DNA of 64,000 nt from Adiantum capillus-veneris (Eukaryota; Streptophyta; Polypodiopsida; Polypodiales; Pteridaceae), in the NCBI GenBank assembly GCA_014529385.2, contig CM043968.1, positions 10,423,648 through 10,487,647 on the forward strand. The letters are read 5' to 3'. Of the stretch, positions 11,293-21,961 are shown one piece after another. The notes beneath the pieces are model-generated. The model was given only the letters and a program-made list of their open reading frames with translations, searched no databases and had not been told where the DNA came from. Within the stretch, counting starts at the first letter, position 1. The number at the start of each line of letters is the position of its first letter. Both the position numbers and the translations under genes were made by a program.

Positions 11293-12740
11293 CCAGGATT
11301 ATGGTAGGGATTATTTGTCACAATTAAGGAAACGGGTTAATCAGGCAAAGGATGCTTGTAGCTGATTAATGCACTTGGCTAATCATTCTTCTCTTACTGA
11401 CGCTCAAATGACTGAGTTGTTTTCTGCTCGCGCTATGATAAGGCACAATGATGAGAGGAAATTGGCCAAATGGCAGACTCGAGCTCGTCAACAGGCTTTT
11501 GCAGATAAAGGATGTGCTTCTAAACAATTCTTCTAGCATTTGCATCACTCGAGGCAGTCTCAAGCTATACGGAGAGTTAAATTACTGTCAGGGGAGTGGA
11601 CCTCCACTTTTCGAGAGCTAGCACTAGCCCTCACTCTCATTATGGCAAGATTTTTGAGGGCCCTTCTTCTCCCACGAGAGAAGCTTGCCAAGCGCATCAC
11701 ATGTTTCTGTCTCATGTTACTCCCATTCTTTCGACGCGGTAGGCTCAAGACTTGGAAGTTGTTTTCACTGAGTCGGAATTGTATGCCAGCTTGCTTGATT
11801 TGGGTCGATGGAGAGCTCCTAGTTGGGATGGTCCCTCTGTGGAATTTTTCTTGTCTTTTTGGGATCATTTGAAGTTGCCTCTATTGTTCATGATGAATAC
11901 AGCTTGGGAACAACAGGAATTGCCCTCCCCTTGGAAAGATAATTTGCTCAAGCTGATGATACCTAAGCATGCATTGTGTGAAGAATTCTCACATTGGCGG
12001 CCTATTACACTCATGCCTGTGGTATACAAATTAATGGCAAAAATGCTTGCTAACCGACTCAAGTGCGTTCTGCATGAAGGCTTGCATCAATCTCAATACG
12101 GCTTCATTTTATAGTGTTCTTTGGGATTACATTGCAGATACCATGCGACATTTGGGCTTTGGGCCTAGGCTATCCCGTGTCGTGCTTTTCTTGTATGCAC
12201 ACAGTACTTCTGTAGGCTTGCTGGACGGTTCTCTCACAGAATCTTGGCCTTTGGGACGGTCGGTAAGGTAGGGTTGCCCTTTGAGTGCTTTGCTTTATGT
12301 GATCGCTACTCATCCCTTGTTTATGTATTTGGATTCCTTGACTTCCACTGGTAGGCTACATGGCGTGACTTTACCTTCTGGTCGGCAGTTTTATGGTCAG
12401 GCTTATGCAGATGACTCTTTGTTCATGACCTCGTAATAACTATGATGATGTACAGCAGATTATGCATACTCTTCACTTGTTTGGATTGGCAGCAGGTCTC
12501 AAAGTTAACTTTTGCAAATCCAAGCTATTGCCTCTGAAAGAGTGTGATTGGCATAAGATATTGTGGCCTGGGGAGATTGTTCCTCCACATGTTTTGGTTC
12601 GCCATTTGGGTTATCCGCTCGGTTGGAATGTATCGGCTATGCAAAAATTGGATTGGGTGCTCCAACGTCTGCATTCCAAGTTGAATTATTGGAAATTTTC
12701 CACATGGCCACTTCATGTGCGTCTCAGGATTTTCCAATGA
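11293..12740 (+). pseudogene. LINE-I ORF2, reverse transcriptase domain
   Basis: Linker (DKGCASKQFF) to 11750, then RT: LPSPWKDNLLKLMIPK, HWRPITLMPVVYKLMAKMLANR and QYGFI at about 12105. There the frame breaks and reading resumes at SVLWDYIADTMRHLGFG, so the block that normally carries the first catalytic Asp (F-x-D-x-x-K-A-F/Y-D) is gone. Later motifs persist: stop-GCPLSALLYVI (the expected Gln codon is TAG) and the catalytic YADDSLF near 12408. Thumb-like sequence runs to 12740. It cannot encode an active enzyme. Confidence 0.88.
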
Positions 12741-13955
12741 ATCCTTGTGGCTTATGTGCAGTTTTACTTGTCTTTGTTATCCAGGCCTCGGTTGCGCTTG
12801 CAGTCCCTCATGTCCAATATTTTAGAGCATTTTTGGCGGACCTCGTCTAGCAAGAGAGGCCTTCGGCTTCTGTCTATGGACAAGCTGTGTTCTCCCAAGC
12901 GGCTTGGAGGGTTAAATATTTTGGACTTGAGACGTCATCTTCTGGCTCGGAAAGCTATGTTGTTGCCAGTTTTGGTGGAGCAGCAGCAACCCTGGGCTCT
13001 CATGGTCACACATTTGTGTACGCACATTGTCACCCCTTCTTTTGGTCATAAGAAATCGACTTATTGGGGGGATGTTTTTGGGAAGCTAGAAGGACACATT
13101 CGTGGATGTCCCTTTACTTGTTCTCTAATTGTTGATTGGAAGGTTGTCACTTCGCATTTGGCTTGGGATGGTCGACAATCCTCTGGGGGTAACTCTCTTC
13201 GCTTGGAGAGTCTGCATTGGAGCAGGGTTTTGGCTTCGACTTTGGTTCAACGATCTCCTCACCAAGCGTATTTTCTTTCCCAAAAAGGAATCTGTCATGT
13301 GCATCAAGTGGTTGATGACTCGGGTTATGTTCTTTCTTTCGCTGATGCCGTCTCTCCCTTTCGGTTGGGCCTTCACTATTCTCCTCTCTGGCGGGAGATT
13401 CAAAGGATGCTTGCTGCTCACTCACCCATTCCTCCTTCGGATGTGAACTTTTGCTTCTTTGATTGGAATATGGTTATTACTAGATTGGACTGCATCTCAG
13501 CTGCCAATGTATATGCCATCCTTGATGTATGGATTGTGCATCAGGGTAATTAGCTGTGGTCACTTTTCGCGTCATCCTTGTGGTGGCAACACACATTGTC
13601 TCACATTTGGCAGAGTCATCTGCCTTTGAAGGAATGTGTTTTCTTGTGGCGGTGCTTGGTGGGAGCTCTACTTGTTGGCAGTGTGTTGCATGCTCGGCAT
13701 ATTGCGCCTTCCCTCTGCCCCAAATGCCTTGAAGCTAAGGAGACCGTGTCACACTTACCGTGGTGTTGTCGTCACTCCAGAGCCTTCATTCGGCAAGTGT
13801 CGACTGCTCTTCAGCTCCGTTTTCCTTCCGACTCTTTTCATAGACGATTTTGGCTTTTTGGGGTGCTTCGATCACCGCAATCTCAGTTTGCGGTGTTCTT
13901 CACCTGGGTCAGATTTTGGACTATGTAGGCCATCTGGCACCATAGGAACTCCTTA
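12741..13955 (+). pseudogene. LINE-I ORF2 C-terminal region with zf-RVT domain
   Basis: The frame 12747-13553 (268 codons) contains SKRGLRLLSMDKLCSPKRLGG and later SPLWREIQRML, typical of the region between RT and the C-terminus in plant LINEs. The frame at 13578-13928 holds the zinc-binding RT-associated domain: WQSHLPLKECVFLWRCL, then LCPKCLEAKETVSHLPWCC, with paired Cys and His. The domain probably helps RNA or target binding. A stop between the two frames makes it a pseudogene. Confidence 0.85.
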
Positions 13956-14195
13956 ATGTTCAAGGCACTTTTGTTGACCCCTTTCCCTATTTCAAATTAT
14001 CTCTTGGTCAAGCGCTGCATTTTGCCTATGACGTTGGAGACGTCACTCTTGATACCTACAGGATTTACTTTGATTGTTTCTAGCCTTCGGAGCCTCATAG
14101 TGCTCCGCGTTTTGTATCCCTTTCTTTTCGTGGGTTTTCCTCGCTTTGAGGTTTCCCACTTGTAAATTAATGAAAGCAGATTTACAAAAAAAGAT
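13956..14195 (+). other. LINE-I 3' UTR and A-rich tail
   Basis: Non-coding sequence ending with AAATTAATGAAAGCAG and an A-rich tail (ACAAAAAAAGATAAAAAGAG) at about 14180-14200. This marks the 3' end of LINE-I. The bases after it switch to gypsy RNase H sequence. Confidence 0.7.
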
Positions 14196-15210
14196 AAAAA
14201 GAGATTAATTAAATGGATGATGTTCCTTTTGGAATTTGATTTTAAGATTTATCATATTTCAAAAGTCGGACAAAACTCATTGTGGTGCAGACTTCCTATC
14301 CACAAGCACCGAAGCTATCTCATCGATGTCCTTAAGAGATGAACCAGTGGATGTTGAATTGTTTCAGCAATAACTATGGAGGAACCAGATCCAGAGTGGC
14401 AAGATGCGATTACTTGCAATATGGTGGAATACCAGAGGACTTGTAAGTTGTCACAGCCCCATATAAAGGCCCTCATTCTCAAAAGTATGAAGTTTAATAT
14501 CATAACAAGATCTTTATATAGATTGGGCATTGATGGAGTTTTGAGAAGGTGTGTACCAATGCAAAGTAGAATGCAAGTATTATGAAGCTCACATTTGAAG
14601 CTCAAGAGCACTGATTTATGCTGGTAGAGTATGATATCATATGTCAGAGATTTTTGCAAGACATGTGAAATTTGCCGAAGGCCAACAACAACAGACATGA
14701 CACCTTTGACCACTATTCAACCCTTGGGAATATTTATGAAACCCCATGGATTCTCTATTTCGTGGGGCCTTTTAAGAAAGTTACACCACCCAGGAAGAAT
14801 AAGTATATAGTCATGGCAACGTGCTATGTCATTAAATGGGTGGAAGCTAAAGCACTCCCTAAAAATACAGCTAAGTCCACAGCTTGGTTCATATACGAGC
14901 ATATCATATGTCGGTATGGTTGTCCTCTGGAGATAGTTTCAGATTAGAGAACTCATTTCATTAAAGATACTATTCAGATCCGGACTAAAAATATTTTTCA
15001 TCAAGCATTGGAAGTTAATGCCTTATTATCGCAGTACCAATGGATAGGCTGCCATTAAACTAAAGAACAATTCTATGTATTTTTTCGAGAAGTTGTTTAG
15101 CATGCTTCTAGCTAGAGCTTTGGATAGCGCATAAAAGTGTGGTTGCCTAGACGACCAAAGTAAAAACCCAACACCTTTTCAAGGCTTGGTATGTATGGCA
15201 ATTTTTATTA
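14196..15210 (+). pseudogene. Ty3/gypsy RNase H end and integrase fragment
   Basis: Starts with RLIKWMMFLLEFDFKIYHIS, the end of RT-linked RNase H. Later comes the integrase zinc region (FCKTCEICRR, 14650-14680) and the core at 14672-14947: FVGPFKKVTPPRKNKYIVMA, KWVEAKALPKNTAKSTAWF, EIVSD, then a TAG. Decayed integrase sequence continues to about 15210 (PNTFSRLGMYG). Several stops. It lies directly after the LINE-I tail. Confidence 0.8.
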
Positions 15211-15214
15211 GTCG

Positions 15215-16473
15215 ATGACTTGCGAATCAAACAATCCCAAACTGCTGGCTTTGAAGCCAAAGAAACCAGAGGCGGAGACAGAGGCCGAGACATTGGCCAT
15301 CACTGGACCAAAGGGACAATTTAAACAGACAAAACCAGCCACAAAGAAGCATGGCCTCGGATTTGTTACCGCAGAGGCATCTGCAACACCAATAAAGAAG
15401 CAAAGCCTCTCAAAAGAGTACTGCGACCAACATGGTAAAGCAAACAGGATGCACCTTTGACGATAAGAAAGCAGAACAAACCATTGCATTGGCTAGAGGG
15501 GCATCAAAGGCAAAGGAACAATACTGCTACGGGTTACTACTCGAGAAACTGCCATGGATCTACAAAGAAGCCTAGTCAGACAAGCGAGAGACCATAAACG
15601 TCTGGATAGGGCATCACTAGGTATATCACATGCCCATACAATTCTCTACCACGGTGGTTCAATGCCTCCAAGACAGACTACAAGCTTTACAATGGGAACA
15701 GATGGTGGGAATCTGATCGACACTACGCATCGGATGGTTGTGCCATATAATGTTCTGGTGATGAAATATGAAACTACAAGCACCGATTTGACAGAGCTAT
15801 ATACAATTGTAAATGCTGTTGAAAGTGGAGGATTGACGTCCTCAAACTCAGAGAGATTCTGATAGAGGAAGAGGTCGAGAGAGAACAACACACAAAGACC
15901 ATTAAAGAGTTGCAACAACAATTTGAACACCTGAACATGATTACTCTAATCTTAACGCTGAGAAATGGAATCTCAACAAAGAACGGAAAGAGCACAATTC
16001 TCTGATAGAACAGAAGCAAGCAGGAGGTCCACACTGTCATGAAGCAGTCCGTTATGGAGAAGTATATCTACCCGTCTCTGGTAGATATCATAGACTCTGA
16101 AGGCAACCTAACTCTGAATTTGGAATATTTACAGAATTTGGTTAGCAACATGAAAGATGACCTCCAGGAAAAAGCCACAAAGTTTACAAGTGCTCCAGCC
16201 AATCAGGCATTACTAGAGCACATCAAGGCGAGCCAGAAGAAAGAGGAAGATGAAAAGGAGGATGACACCACAGAGGTTGAGCTAGATTCCGAAAAAGATG
16301 ACGATGACGATGACGTCGATCCTACATATCCTCCAGAGCTAGGAAGCGTTGAAGCTGATCAAACACCTAATCAATCTCAGCAACTCCCTGATCAAACACT
16401 GGACAGCAAGCCAGATGAAACAACTGGCAGCCAGCTGGACCAAACCCGAGACCAACAGACTGATGTCAATTAG
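15215..16473 (+). pseudogene. Unidentified decayed reading frames with acidic C-terminus
   Basis: Three open stretches: 15215-15460 (Lys/Glu-rich), 15554-15862, and 16039-16473 (144 codons). The last has a predicted helical start, then an acidic tract (SEKDDDDDDVD) and Gln/Asp/Thr-rich imperfect repeats of the DQTxNQSQQLPDQT kind. No catalytic motif is visible. The position before an LTR-like promoter block suggests an internal part of a retroelement or pararetrovirus-like insert, but I cannot name the family. Confidence 0.35.
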
Positions 16474-17230
16474 TAGCAGATGGTCTTTACACGCAAGAAC
16501 AAGGGGACAGCAGTCCAGGTGGAACCAATCTCTGACCATACCTCTGATTTTCCAATCAATGTCTGAGTTTGAGTAAGAAGTTAAGGAAAGAAAGCAGCTC
16601 CAGATCCGAACCTACCTACATGATGCTTTTTCGGATTTGGAGAGGTATCAAAACAAATGAACTACTTCAGCTGTAGGTAGAGGCTTCGAAAATCCTTGAA
16701 AAGGAACTGGCCAGCAAAGCAAGTTCAGAACCTCAGTTCAGAGAAATGTTTGAGATACTGTTTGAAGCACGGAGCAAAGCTAATCAGCCAGACCCTGCTT
16801 GGTGGATCCACACTGCCATAAGTTGGCTAGGGTAAAATTGACAAAGGGTAAGAAGACATTGTATGATCCAGACATGCCGACATGGCATGCTCTAACACGG
16901 AGATGTTAACAAAATGGAGGGAGCAACTGGAGCAAGAAGCCATTTCTAGAATAATCTAGAAGGAAAATGCAATCTCCAGCACTCCCCAACAACAAGTGGT
17001 GGCTAGACTCTATAACCATGAGTTCAATAGGTTCAGAGGCTTGAAGTAAAGTATGCTCCAGATAAGCGGAAGCCTAGACGAATAAGGTGAAGCCGGATGA
17101 GGATCTAAACTTTTGTACCTGACAAAATTCAAGAAAGTGGGAGAAGGATGTAGAAAGTGGGAACCAGCTTCTAGAGATGCCTTGCACGGGGGTTTACCTA
17201 AGCGAGTTACCTGGCGGAGTTACTATGAGT
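16474..17230 (+). other. Continuation of unidentified element, no clear frame
   Basis: Short broken plus-strand frames follow (GMVFTRKNKG-like start near 16478, TLYDPDMPTWHALTRR near 16860). They look like decayed coding sequence but match no family I can name. Confidence 0.3.
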
Positions 17231-17510
17231 TATCCGATGTTGTATGACTGTACGACCAATCGGTCTCCATTGCGGTCATCTATAAATAGGACCCACTAAT
17301 CCCATTTGAGGGACTTCTTGGAATGTTACTCTTGGAAATCTAGACGCTAGGTATCTTCTAGAGCTTAGGAGCACGTAATGTTGATCCTTGTATTATTGTA
17401 CAAGCCAGATTAATCATTCCAGAGCACTGTTCTGTGAACCTTTGTACTTCGAATCACTATCTGAATCTGAATACAAATCGAGTCATTCATTGTGTTGGCT
17501 AGAAGAATCT
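17231..17510 (+). promoter_or_regulatory. LTR-like or pararetrovirus-like promoter region with TATA box
   Basis: TATAAATAGG at 17281-17290, followed by about 200 bp resembling a transcribed terminal repeat (pyrimidine-rich, GAATCTGAATACAAATCGAG near 17466). It resembles the TATA region of the LTR at 41897-42340 in design only. No PBS, PPT or second copy was found, so the element type is open. Confidence 0.4.
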
Positions 17511-18040
17511 AAAAGGAGTATTCCAAAAGAAAGACATGTTACATGTCAAAGACAAAAAAAATCACTTTTTCCTTTTTACAAAAGGTAAGAAGACACATGG
17601 GACATGTAAGGACACTCGTCAAAGGTAATTTATCGTCTCAGACAAGTGGCAAGACACTCAAAATGATGCTACCACATAAGATTCTTATTCAAGAGGCAAA
17701 TTCATCTACTAAAACTTGTCTTCTCTTGCACGTCGAATGCGCAGGAGTGATGTCTTTTAATGATGAAAAATCAGCAAGGGCTTCCTCATGCGATCACTTT
17801 GGCAGCACCTCCAATGTTTTCCTTTGTCACATAAGCTTGAATGGGGGGAGAGGTACCAGTTGTGTGACCCATTGGTAGGCCTTTGGGGTGGCATACAGAC
17901 GGTGTGTTTCTCCAACTCTTGTATGTGCTTGTAAGGGCATCACTAGTAAACGAGGGGAAACCACCAAGATTGTTTTCTTAATTGTTTGACGGTAATTATG
18001 GAGGAATAAACATTCCTCTGTGAAGGGGCCCGGCCATTTC
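17511..18040. other. Stretch without recognisable gene
   Basis: One plus-strand frame of 111 codons (17543-17878) has no recognisable domain. Nothing else was seen. Confidence 0.4.
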
Positions 18041-18060
18041 GAGTCAACACTGTGTCACTC

Positions 18061-18066
<6 letters not shown>

Positions 18067-18105
<39 letters not shown>

Positions 18106-18173
18106 CTTTCTCTCTCAATCTTTGAAGTTATCCATAACTCTATGCATCTATTATGCTATATCTCTACACACAC

Positions 18174-18216
<43 letters not shown>

Positions 18217-18230
18217 CCCCTCTCTCTCTC
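18067..18230. repeat. Two CT microsatellites
   Basis: CT runs at about 18067-18102 and 18176-18230, separated by about 70 bp of unique sequence. Confidence 0.95.
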
Positions 18231-18376
18231 AAGATCTAACCGGAGACTGGTTATTATCTTTTATGCAAAGTGTTAATTGGCAGTAATAAGCCTGTGGTGT
18301 GACAAGGGTGAGTTTCAATACATTAGATGGCTTTTTTTTTTTTGCGTGGATGCACTATAAGGTTCTACCCATCATC

Positions 18377-18379
<3 letters not shown>

Positions 18380-18421
<42 letters not shown>
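18380..18421. repeat. GA microsatellite abutting LINE-II 3' end (a)
   Basis: About 21 GA units directly before the LINE-II 3'-UTR copy at 18422. On the element (minus) strand it forms a CT tail. Confidence 0.95.
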
Positions 18422-18423
<2 letters not shown>

Positions 18424-18548
18424 TGAAAACGAAATGAAATGCTATATTAACATCTTCAAAAGGCCAAAATGACCTATGAGACCACAAAGTTACAACATGG
18501 TAGAATCTAATAGAATGTCTGGGTATAAAATATGAAAAGTGGGGTGTT

Positions 18549-18550
<2 letters not shown>
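18422..18550 (-). mobile_element. LINE-II 3' UTR fragment (a)
   Basis: Contains the family core, read on plus as ATATTAACATCTTCAAAAGG, then CCAAAATGACCTATGAGACC. The same core occurs at 18722, 20370 and 28655. In minus orientation it ends at a CT run. Only the 3' end is present, consistent with extreme 5' truncation. Confidence 0.75.
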
Positions 18551-18551
<1 letters not shown>

Positions 18552-18609
<58 letters not shown>

Positions 18610-18623
18610 AGAAGAAGAAGAAG
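18552..18623. repeat. GA microsatellite passing into GAA repeats
   Basis: GA units to about 18605, then about five GAA units, followed by the module TTTTAACGTCGTAGGAAACT at 18629. Confidence 0.95.
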
Positions 18624-18673
18624 AGGATTTTAACGTCGTAGGAAACTATCCCAAGAGACCTCAAAGATCTATC

Positions 18674-18675
<2 letters not shown>

Positions 18676-18721
<46 letters not shown>
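18676..18721. repeat. GA microsatellite abutting LINE-II 3' end (b)
   Basis: About 22 GA units directly before the LINE-II 3'-UTR copy at 18722. Confidence 0.95.
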
Positions 18722-18725
<4 letters not shown>

Positions 18726-19028
18726 GAAATGAAATGTTATATTAACGTCTTCAAAAGGCCAAAGTGACCTATGAGACCAAAAGGTTACATGTGGTGAATC
18801 TAATACCAAGTCTGGGTACAAAAAGTACAAAGAACTGAAAAGAAAATAGTGGGTAGGGGTGGGTGAAAGCTGATACAAAGGGAATCCAAAGGGTGAGCTG
18901 ATACAATGGAGCTCTTTGACAGTCGAGGCATCATGTACATATATATCAGTATCCGAGACGGCTCCTATGTCGCGCCAGTATGGTATGGATCCTCGGTTGC
19001 AATCTACGTCGATATCGAGAGGGCCCTC
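18722..19028 (-). mobile_element. LINE-II 3' terminal fragment (b)
   Basis: The core TATTAACGTCTTCAAAAGGC and GTGACCTATGAGACC at 18735-18780 is followed by about 200 bp that may be more 3' UTR of a variant subfamily. At about 19029 it meets a plus-strand LINE-II copy head to head. Confidence 0.65.
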
Positions 19029-20274
19029 TCTTTGGGATATATGTAGATGTGTTTTCAGATTATGTACATATAGAGGGTGGTAGAGGTGCTCAGCTGGCAG
19101 GGACATGGATTCCGTTGCTTTTATATGCGGATGATATTGTGCTGATCAATGGATTGTCTATGAACCTTGGTAAGACCAAGGTAATGGTGTTTAACACCAC
19201 GACGCAGTGGGTAAGGAGGTCCGCCCCCACTTTTACATATGGTTGAGAGACTGTGGAGTATGCAGATACATACAGATATCTTGGGGCGGTTTTCAGTGGT
19301 CCAGTATTTTCCCTGAGGCGTGCAGCAGATACGTGATTGACCAGATCCTATGAAGCATTGGGGAGACTTGAGAGGATATGCTCGCAGGTTCAGTTCCAAG
19401 AACCTTGGACAAAGCTTTGGATCTTTGACACTTTGGTCACTTCGGCCATGCTGTACGAAGTGGAGAGCTGGCAATATTGATGGATAGAGATGTATGGAGA
19501 AGCCCTTGGTGTCTATGATTTCTCGAATGATTAGGGCCAAGGCCTCAGTACCACATGACATTGTTAGGGTGGAGCTCGCTGCTCCTCCATTGGTAGTGGA
19601 GGCACTCACTCGATCAGTTTCATTTATGCATAGCACTTGGGCTCTCCCTAGAGACAGATATGCTCGATTAGCAGTATAGTCTTCGCGACAGTTGGCATTG
19701 CAGGGAGATAGATCATGTTGGTATGCAGAGATGGCATCTTGGTTTCAGGTACATGGCTTTAGTATGGACCGGCTACCCCCATTTCAGTACTCTCTGGATG
19801 CACCCTCCATCCCCCTCACTAGGGCAGAGATTACCAGGCGCATCAAACAGGACTTGATTCAGTTGGATACGAAGAGGACATGAATACAACCTACACATGA
19901 GCTAGGTACGAGGATGACTTTCTATAGAGAGAATCTTCTCCAACTCACAGAGGATGGTTTTGTGATCTGACCAGGATACATGGATACTCATCTATCCCAC
20001 GGGATACGATGTGCTATTGGTCAGATACGCACATCCTCACATCAACTAGAGATTGAGACAGACACATTTAGAGGAGTACCCGCTGAGTCCACGATTTGTC
20101 AGGTGTGCCAAATAGAGCCAGAGACAGAGCTACATTACATATATCACTGCCCAGTATACTAAGAGACACGAGGCCGCTCTCACTGTCTATTCACTGAGGG
20201 TTTTGGGCCACTTTCTAGAGTCATGAGATACCAGGATCAGAGATGCCTCAGATTATACTTACTGGAGATTCACA

Positions 20275-20277
<3 letters not shown>
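19029..20277 (+). pseudogene. LINE-II ORF2 fragment, plus-strand copy
   Basis: Begins inside RT (LFGIYVDVFSDY) with GAQLAGTWIPLLLYADDIVL (catalytic YADD). About 20 codons present in the main copy before LSMNLGKTKVMVF are missing. It continues through ETVEYADTYRYLGAVFSG, the region around WALPRDRYARLAV, FQYSLDAPSIPLTRAEITRR and the Cys/His domain (CQVCQIEPETELHYIYHC). Many stops and frame shifts. It ends inside a short AGAGAGA of the gene, which runs into the GA microsatellite at 20278. Confidence 0.85.

Positions 20278-20369
<92 letters not shown>
20278..20369. repeat. GA microsatellite joining two inverted LINE-II copies
   Basis: About 46 GA units. The left side is the broken plus-strand copy, the right side the 3' end of the main minus-strand copy. 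Confidence 0.95.
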
Positions 20370-20372
<3 letters not shown>

Positions 20373-20656
20373 ATGAAATGAAATATTATATTAACGTCTT
20401 CAAAAGGCCATAGTGACCTATGAGACCAGAAAGTTACAAGGTGGTGGATCTGATACAAAGTCAGAGTAACAAAATAACCTAACAATAGTACAAAACAAAG
20501 ATATATATTATGGAATTCTAGATTAGCTGATGTGAGCTAAGCCAAAAACTAAGCAAAAATGGGCGGTTAGTTGGGATAGCTGAAGCACAAAAGATCTAGC
20601 ATCGGTCGTTGGTGAATCTCATCAATTTCCTCCATGGTTAGTAGTCTGACCGGGTG
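20370..20656 (-). mobile_element. LINE-II main copy, 3' UTR
   Basis: Follows the ORF2 stop at 20657 and ends with the family core (plus reading ATATTAACGTCTTCAAAAGG, GTGACCTATGAGACC) next to the CT tail. It defines the 3' end of the main LINE-II copy. Confidence 0.75.
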
Positions 20657-21529
20657 TCATGCATGCCTGGCCAGCGTGCTCTGAATCTTTTGACGTAGCC
20701 TCCGTCGATGCTGTGTAGTCCTTCGTAGTCGTGGGCGCCTGGATTTCCCCAGTTCAATCGCTCGGTCAATCAATGTGCCTCTAGCGTGAGACGAGGGGGA
20801 GCTCTGCTGTGGGAGTGACTCTTGTGGCTGTCCCGTGTCTGCTATGAAGAAGTCTGTAATCCGTCTTTGAGACTGGTTAGCCTCGCCATTCATCAGGCTC
20901 TCTCTGTGTCTACGCAGCTCGAGCAAGAACAAGCCCAGGCATCTTTGATCTTCGTATCCCATTACTCTTGAGAGTGGTCCAAAACCCTCTCTGAACAAGC
21001 AATGGAAGCGGCCTCGTATCTCGTAGTAGACGGGGCAGCGGCATGTATAATGCAGCTCTGTCTTAGGTTCCATGTCACACAAGGGGCATGTCCTGGCCTC
21101 TGCTGGTACTTCGCTGTATCTCCCAGTTTCAATCCGCAGTTGGTGAGACGATGTGCGTAACTGGCCAATAGCACATCGTATCCCATGAGACAAGTGGGTA
21201 TCCATGTATCTGGGTCTCGTCACAAAACCATCTTCCGTAAGCTAGAGAAGGTGGTCTCTGTAGAAAGCCATCTTCGTGCCCAGTTCTTGTGCTGGTTGTA
21301 TCCATGTCCTCCTGGTGTCTAGCTGGGTCAAGTCTTGGCCAATGAGCTTGGTGATCTTCGATTGTGTAAGAATGAGAGATGGAGCATCCAATGAGTACTG
21401 GAATGGTGGAAGCATGTGTATGCTGAACCCATGCGCGTGAAACCATGATGTCATCTCCCCATACCAGCATGTTGTATCTCCTTGTATGGCTAACTGTCGA
21501 GAGGACTCAAGTGCTATGCGAGCATATCT
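20657..21529 (-). pseudogene. LINE-II main copy, ORF2 C-terminal part
   Basis: Minus strand from 21529: YARIALESSRQLAIQGD, FQYSLDAPSLILTQSKIT, then a TAG stop near 21241 where the plus copy has a Gln codon. The next part is THLSHGIRCAIGQLRTSSHQ and a Cys/His domain (CPLCDMEPKTELHYTCRC, then PVYYEIRGRFHCLF), with a basic C-terminus ending at 20657. It is the continuation of the frame interrupted by CACTA at 21530. The domain resembles RT-associated zinc-binding tails. Confidence 0.85.
21527..21529. repeat. Target site duplication, left (TCT)
   Basis: TCT before CACTACAAGAGG, repeated at 24855-24857 after the right end. The 3-bp length is what CACTA elements make. Confidence 0.85.
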
Positions 21530-21541
21530 CACTACAAGAGG
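21530..21541. repeat. CACTA left terminal inverted repeat
   Basis: CACTACAAGAGG, the inverse of 24843-24854. It begins with the CACTA pentamer that names the superfamily. Confidence 0.93.
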
Positions 21542-21581
21542 CTATTCATATTAGCGACGCTCCAAAAAAAAATTCTCGGCG

Positions 21582-21636
21582 TCGCTATGAGCGTCGCAAA
21601 TTTACAAAGAAATTTGCGACGCTCATAGCGATGCCG
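21582..21636. repeat. Subterminal hairpin of the CACTA element
   Basis: Two arms of about 25 bp around a 6-bp loop. The left arm starts GGCGTCGCTATGAGCGTCGC and the right arm ends GCGACGCTCATAGCGATGCC. Each arm has two GCGTCGCTA-like units, probably sites for the element's DNA-binding protein. Confidence 0.85.
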
Positions 21637-21726
21637 GCTGGGCTAAAAAAATAACCGAGCGCGCCCAAAAACTCAGATCTCAGATCTGAGTTTTTCGGCG
21701 CCCTCAAGCAAGGAGCAAGTAACGCT

Positions 21727-21727
21727 C

Positions 21728-21764
<37 letters not shown>

Positions 21765-21770
21765 CTTCTC

Positions 21771-21803
<33 letters not shown>

Positions 21804-21919
21804 AGAGGAAGGAGAGCCAGGTATGCTCCTTCCCTCTCCTCATTCTCATGTTCCCTTCCCCTCTTTCTCTCTCCCTCTCTCTCTCTCTCACACACACATA
21901 CATACACACACATAGTGTT

Positions 21920-21960
<41 letters not shown>
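21727..21960. repeat. CT, CA and GA microsatellites in the CACTA element
   Basis: CT at about 21728-21760, CA at 21771-21799, CT/CA at about 21868-21897, GA at about 21925-21957. Similar short blocks with ACGCACACA and GAGAGAGGAAAAGAGAGA recur to about 22190. A CA run also lies at 23080-23113. Confidence 0.9.

Positions 21961-21961
<1 letters not shown>

Noticed and set aside
17543-17878. Plus-strand frame of 111 codons as a possible gene
   Set aside because: No recognisable domain, low-complexity start and no promoter or splice context that supports it.
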